This document shows positions 59,014-64,000 of a stretch of DNA of 64,000 bases, piece by piece. Both the position numbers and the translations under genes were made by a program. Every line of letters begins with the position of its first letter. The stretch's first letter is position 1. The DNA comes from Dryas octopetala. Its lineage: Eukaryota; Streptophyta; Magnoliopsida; Rosales; Rosaceae. The DNA lies in the NCBI GenBank assembly GCA_963921425.1, contig OY992834.1:17300164-17364163 (forward strand). The letters are read 5' to 3'. Under the pieces are notes generated by a model. That model worked only from the letters and a program-made list of their open reading frames with translations. It was not told where the DNA came from and did not search any database.

Positions 59014-59664
59014 ATTATGGTACTTCAATTATCTTTCAAGATGAAAAATGAATTTATACCATGTAATGTAAACTATGATTACACATGCAGGCAATTTTCT
59101 GTTTTTGTCGAAAGAGGAAAATTGAGAAAGGATAATAATTTAGCAGGAAATAATGATAGTTTGCATTTTATATGTAACAATAGATATTTGAGTTAAATGG
59201 GTCATTGATCACTTTGGTGTTTGCCAAAATTATATTGCTTTGTAAAAAATTTGGAATTGTGGGGGGTTGTCAAAAATCAAGTACTTGATGAACCAAAACT
59301 GAACCATTTGATGTGTATGGTAGCTTTGGGACATTGGAGAATTTGAAAATCTAGGAACCGTTTGGTGTACAACCACAAGCAAATAAGGCCGTTTCAGGCT
59401 AGTTGCATAATACTTTGAGCAAGCCATAGCTGAGGAATTTTACTACTGCAGATTACTTGTAAATGGAAATCCCCACGAGAAGGGCTCTCAAGGCAAAAAT
59501 TATTTTAAGAGGGTGGCTCAAAGAGAACACGGTGGATGGAGTAAGAAATGCTATTCGAGATAGAAGGGGGTGAGTTTATTGCAGGTTTTGCCCAAAATGT
59601 TAAAATATGTTGGTGCCTGATACAAAAACCTGCACAACCTGCAGATTTTTGTTGCATTTGTATG

Positions 59665-60208
59665 AGGCTTTTTAACATTTTACCCACCTGAATTTTGGGG
59701 TCAATATTATTTTATCACCTAATAAAAAAATATTGCTAATTTACCACCAAAATTTAAAAACTTTTGCAATGTGAGACCTTAGGTAGATTACAAACCATTT
59801 TCAGTTAAATATAAGCATGTGCGTCACACATGACCTTCCTTTTAAGGTGTTTTTTTGTCTTTTTATGTCAAATTGGAAGTGCAATTGGAAGATTTTCATT
59901 GTATTTTGGGATATTCGAAGTGCAATAACTATAAGGTTGATTTGCTTCTTTTACATACATCCTTTGTTTATCGATGAAAATGTTCCAAATACACCTCCAA
60001 TTAGACACGAAAAGACTAAAAAAATCCTTAAAATGAAATTACGTGCGTCATACATGCATATTTTTCACAAAGAGTGCAATGGAATCTCCCTCATGTCTAA
60101 CATTGCAAAAAATATAAAATTAAGGTGGTAAATTGTTATAATTTTTTTATTAGGTGATGAAGTGAAATCGACCTCAAAGTCCAGGCTGGTAAAATGTAAA
60201 AAAAGCCT
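59665..60208. mobile_element. MITE, second member of the 27174 family
   Basis: The ends ggctttttaacattttaccc and the complement ggtaaaatgtaaaaaaagcc bound a 540-bp element. Arms of about 100 bp contain tcacctaataaaaaaat and aatttaccacc, as in the element at 27174. Flanks tttgtatga and tttgtatac agree in 7 of 9 positions, a possible 9-bp target duplication. Confidence 0.72.
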
Positions 60209-60344
60209 TTGTATACATTTGAGTTGAAAGGAGTCAAGGAGATGCAAAAGAGGTTGTTGATATGGTTAATGGATAGACTGAACAAAGTCATGCCTTGATG
60301 CATAAAAAAGGCAATTTCATAATTGCCTTAATTAAAGTTTTTTT

Positions 60345-60696
60345 GTAGCAATGGTCCTCGAAATTTATCCCGAGTATCACATTGGTCCATGAAAATTAGC
60401 CAGGAAAAATGATGAGAATTAAGGTCTTTTTAATATAAAAAATGATGAGAATTAGGCGTGAGTTGAGTGAGTCTATTGGGTGGAAGAAATAGGAGATAAG
60501 TTGTCATTTTAATCCATCAAAAGAGTGTCACGTGTCAACCACGTAACTAAAATTGATGGACAAATGAATGGAACTAACGGAATGGACATAAGCGATATAC
60601 GGATTAAAGTTCACAAACTATAGAATTTAAAAACAAGTTCGTGAACCAAAGTGATACTCAAGGTAAAGTTCGAGGACTTTTGTTATAATTTACTCT
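60345..60696. mobile_element. MITE, about 350 bp
   Basis: The left end (gtagcaatggtcctcgaaat, ttatcccgagtatcacattg, gtccatgaaaatt) is complementary, with changes, to the right end (caagttcgtgaaccaaagtg, atactcaaggtaaagttcga, ggacttttgttat). The arms are about 55 bp. There is no coding region. The target duplication is not clear. Confidence 0.68.
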
Positions 60697-60699
60697 AAA

Positions 60700-61746
60700 A
60701 ATATGTACATTAAAAAAAAAAAGCCTTTGTTCATGAGGCAAATAAAGTAGCCCATTGAGGAAGAGGATGAAGCATGTCTATCACTTAAAAAGAAAATATC
60801 ATAACTGGATCTCAACGAAAGGTAAAATTTTCATAATATTGAAATTTTCTGGCGAAAATATGATTTGCAAGAACATAAAGGTAAATTTTTTCAAAATTGG
60901 CCTAAAATGAGATGGTTGCAAAAGTAGAAAGGCCAGGAAGACACCAACTTGCATAAATTAGTGCAAATAAGGAAAAGGTTGTAGTTTTCCTTTAAAATTA
61001 TGCAACAACATAATATAAAATTAAAAGGCATTATAGGAAATAATTTTAATGCAAACAAGTGAACAACTAATTCTACCATTGGATGCTTATTTGAACATAT
61101 GGGGATGGTCTACAGGGTTTATAACAACTCTTCTTACTACAGGACGCTCATGTCACATAGAGGTACTGCAGAAGAAAAAACTGCAAAGTTTGCTTTGCAC
61201 TGAGTAAGAAAAAACTGCAAAATTTGCCTTGCACTGAGTAAGAAGATATGGGAATGTCTGACCAAAATAAAAAAGATAAAGGAATGCACAAATGGACTGC
61301 TATGATAGTTTATAAGAATTTGTGATAAGGAGATGATAATGCCTTCAAATTTAGACAAAAGTTTGTGGCCGTACCTCATTACTCAATTGCGGCTACTGAG
61401 AGACCTAGACCCTAGAGTTGGGCACATGATATTTATGACTTTATAACTAAAATCAACCCTATTTTCCAATCTCCATTCTACCTCTAAAAGCATAGATGCC
61501 TTATAGTGATTTTTAACTTATAATTCACCCTTTGAATGGAACTAAGAGTTCCTCAATCAAAGAATCAATTTACAAACCAATTACAATTATCAGTGTAATA
61601 CAATTTCGTTGTGCATTGCATGCATGCATTTTGTTGGGCAGAATTAGTTACATTCAACTTCCCAAAAGAGAAAGTTCGGTCCATAACTTATGAGCAAATA
61701 TAACAAACATGCAAAGCACATTAGAGACAACAAAATCATAACCAAA
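60700..61746. other. Intergenic with a 34-bp tandem pair
   Basis: A 34-bp unit (aagaaaaaactgcaaagttt, then ttgcactgagt) is doubled at 61172-61205 and 61206-61239. No gene is recognised. Confidence 0.5.
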
Positions 61747-62640
61747 TGTTGATGCTGAAAAATGGTAAAGCAGTCAACGTCGAGTCAAACAACGCGGGCC
61801 CGTTGACCTACCACTGAGTGGATGACACGTCGAAGTGGGGTAGGAACGGGTAACTGGGTCCGACTAGTGAATAGTGGAGAAAGAATAGTATCCAAAGCAC
61901 CCTGCGCAAACAAAAGTGAGCGGGAAGGGCACCGGTGTGGTACCGGCCGAACCTCCTCCGACGCTCAAGTCAGTGTTCAGAGAATCTGTGAGCAGAGTGA
62001 GTGAATAGTATAATATTGATTGAAATTGTCCTTTTGTGACAAGAAAGTACCTTTTTTATAGTACTTTTGGAAGAGTGTCAACCAATCCGGCGATGACACG
62101 TGTCCCTTATGATGACTTGCACTGTAAGAGCGCCACGTGTCACCTGTCTCGAGGATCCGAGTGAGTTGACACGGGTCGGGGGTCCAGGAGGCTTGAGCTT
62201 GGGAGGTCGGAACCTAGGAGGCCAGAGCCTAGGAGGCCGGAGCCTAGGAGGTCAAAGGCTAGGAGGCCGGAGCCTAAGGGGCCGGAGCCTAGGAGGTCAG
62301 GGGCTAGGAGCCCCAGAAGGGCTTAGTCTTTCAGCCTAGGAAGTCGATGCCTAAAAGCCCATAAGCCTAGGATGGGCTTAGCTTTTGGGCCTAGGCCCAA
62401 ACAACATGATGTTAAGCCTTGTGTGACTTGTCGTTATGCCCAGATGATTAATCATACGAACAGAAGTCCCCCAAGTTTCCAAGCAAAAGATACTTCTTGG
62501 TTGGGAACTTTGTACACAAAAAAGTCCGAGCAGAATGACAAGTAACCACATACTTGTTCCTGCTTAAGATACTGTCCAGAAGTCCCCCAAGTTCCTTAGC
62601 AAGGAAAGCTGTACTGTAGGAAAGCTTGGGGGTTACATAT
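61747..62640 (-). mobile_element. LTR-derived sequence (Gypsy-like), minus orientation
   Basis: On the minus strand the segment ends GCATCAACA. It has a TATA-like tataaaaaagg (about 62050 downwards) and the motif gtcggaggaggttcggccgg followed by taccacaccggtgcc (61935-61975), shared with the LTR at 45565. A possible left limit on the minus strand is TGTTGTTTGGGCCTAGGCC at 62406, but similar sequence (agtcccccaagt, twice) continues to about 62640. It is a fossil and the limits are uncertain. Confidence 0.5.
62183..62310 (+). repeat. 15-bp minisatellite (ggagcctaggaggcc)
   Basis: About eight imperfect units of cctaggaggccggag with small length changes. It lies within the LTR-derived segment, in a GC-rich patch. 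It is arginine/glycine-coding only by chance. Confidence 0.8.
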
Positions 62641-64000
62641 GAAAGATCCCTTTTTTTTTTTTTTTTTTTTTAATTGCCCTGTATTCCGAGCAGTAGACGC
62701 TTCGCGAAATCCCAATGAATCCCATCCGATTTCATGGTGGGATGTTGCCCTTTATAATTGAGATTTTTGGAAGTAAGTGGTAGAGTCCAAATATAAAATA
62801 CCCACTCCAAATCTCACACTTGGTACTATAGAAGTATTTTGGAGAGAAAGTGGATATTTAAAATAACCCAAAAGAAGGCAGCTGAGCGTGGAAACAAAAC
62901 AGAGAGAGGCTGCTTGGGTGAGAGTTGTGAGGAGGGGCTGACTGAGCTCGGGCCGGAAGATTCGGAGTGACCGGAGCTGCTCAGGTCGCGAGGGGGGAAG
63001 CTCGGGTCGGGGGGGAAAGTGCTCGGATCGGGGTGCTCGGGTCGGAGTGGAGGGCTCGGGCCGGAGGGGAGGTGTGTGCTCGGGTCGGATTCGGGGCAGG
63101 TGAGCGGCGCAGGGCAGGTGATCTTGCTCGGCTCGCCTTGGGTTGCGCAGGAGGGGCCGGAGGGTGGGTTGGTCAAGTTGGATCGGCGCGGGGGAGCGGG
63201 TGCGCAGCGGGCAGGCGCTCGGCTTGGGGTAGTTTTTTCTGGAGGGGCGGCACGGCTCGGGTGTGTATGGTCTGGAGGGGCGGCACGGCTTGGGGTAGGG
63301 GTGTGTGGCTCGGGTGGGTGCACCGGGGGGGGCTGTGGTGTGCCCGGACTGGTGGTGTGCTTGGCCGGGGTTGATTCGGGTGCTTAGAAGCTCGGGTGCT
63401 CGGGCAGGAGGTGTGGTGCGCGGGCAGCAGCTTGGGCTTCTCGGATCGACGCGGGTCGGGCTGCTTGTTTTGAGCGCTTTGAGGTAGGCAATTCAAAATT
63501 CTTCCTAGCCAATTGATTTGTCGATGTTGACTTGGAAAAATTGAGAACTGTGAGAAATTGTAGTCGTCTAGCCCGGTGCGGACTTTGGAATTCTAATTGT
63601 GAATTTTTGGATAATGTGAGTAAGGGCAGGTGGAGGTGCAGGTGGGTATGAACCTTGCCGAGCACTGGGTAGGCAACATGCCTTCATTTTTGGACTTTGT
63701 AATTTATTGGGTATTGTGTTTTTGGCCAGGTACATAGGAGACAAGATAAATGGGTTGGAACCCGTCTGAGCTGTTGGAGCTGCGGAATACAGGTAAAGGC
63801 TTGGGTTTTTATTGCTTTTCTTCTTGAATTGATATTATGAATATTGGCTTTGATAAATGATTGGTGGCTGATCATCTGAAAGGGTGAATGTTGTCAAATT
63901 GGGGGTAGAAGAGCACATACGGGGGGTGGGAAATCAGTATTGATCTGATATGTCCATGGTGTTGTCTTGGTGTTCTGAGCACTTCCCATCTTGATTTGTG
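62640..64000 (+). other. GC-rich GCTCGG-repeat region, possible transcript start
   Basis: After a T-run (62651-62672) comes a TATA-like tataaaata (62793). Then 62940-63475 is strongly GC-rich, with many gctcggg/gggtcgg words and no stable protein. Splice-like sites follow: gag|gtaggc at 63483, ggccag|gtacat (63730) and tacag|gtaaag (63793). They suggest a leader exon of a transcript running off the window, either of a gene or of an LTR element. No protein family is recognised. Confidence 0.35.

Noticed and set aside
62826-63323. Proline/serine-rich 165-residue frame on the minus strand and matching frames on the plus strand
   Set aside because: All frames stay open only because the DNA is GC-rich and repetitive; codon use is that of the gctcgg repeat.
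1-64000. tRNA, rRNA, CRISPR arrays or bacterial operon signals
   Set aside because: No cloverleaf with B-box (ggttcgantcc), no rRNA core and no regular spaced repeats were seen; this is plant nuclear DNA.

Overview
The window is nuclear DNA of a eudicot plant. It has intron-split genes with GT-AG junctions, AT-rich spacers with long poly-A/T and CT tracts, and five recognisable plant protein families. A woody rosid, possibly Rosaceae, is a guess from gene style and repeat flavour; the sequence alone does not prove it.

Layout from left to right. At 1-313 is the 3' tail of a Copia LTR retrotransposon. At 416-3495 is a diverged tandem duplication that ends in a short promoter repeat array. At 3766-7662 is an EIN3/EIL ethylene transcription factor (+) with a 1.5-kb intron in its 5' leader. 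At 10118-14174 is a CC-NBS-LRR resistance gene (-) with one intron that holds a MITE. At 15430-16700 is a Mutator-type element with a second one nested inside it. At 17824-21584 is a four-exon BED/hAT-derived host gene (-). At 24265-25418 is a 1.15-kb terminal-inverted-repeat element. At 28084-30862 is a 2.8-kb hAT-like element with another hAT inside, ending about 0.5 kb before the CYP98A (p-coumaroyl ester 3'-hydroxylase) gene at 31371-35804 (+). At 38250-39241 is a second copy of the 24265 element family, carrying a strong hairpin. At 41077-51498 is an FRS3-like FAR1-family gene (-) whose last intron is 7.3 kb and full of LINE and LTR debris. At 56101-59013 is a p24-delta cargo receptor gene (+) whose last exon does not join in frame by ordinary splicing. 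The right end (61747-64000) is LTR-derived and GC-rich repeated sequence.

The genes do not form a pathway. They act in ethylene signalling, innate immunity, lignin/phenylpropanoid synthesis, light-type transcription control and ER-Golgi traffic. Two of them, the BED/hAT gene and the FAR1-family gene, are domesticated transposases, and they sit among many non-autonomous hAT- and Mutator-type elements. Target-site duplications could be read directly for six of these elements, so their ends are base-exact. Exon boundaries were placed by hand from splice consensus, reading frame and remembered family sequences. No database search was possible.
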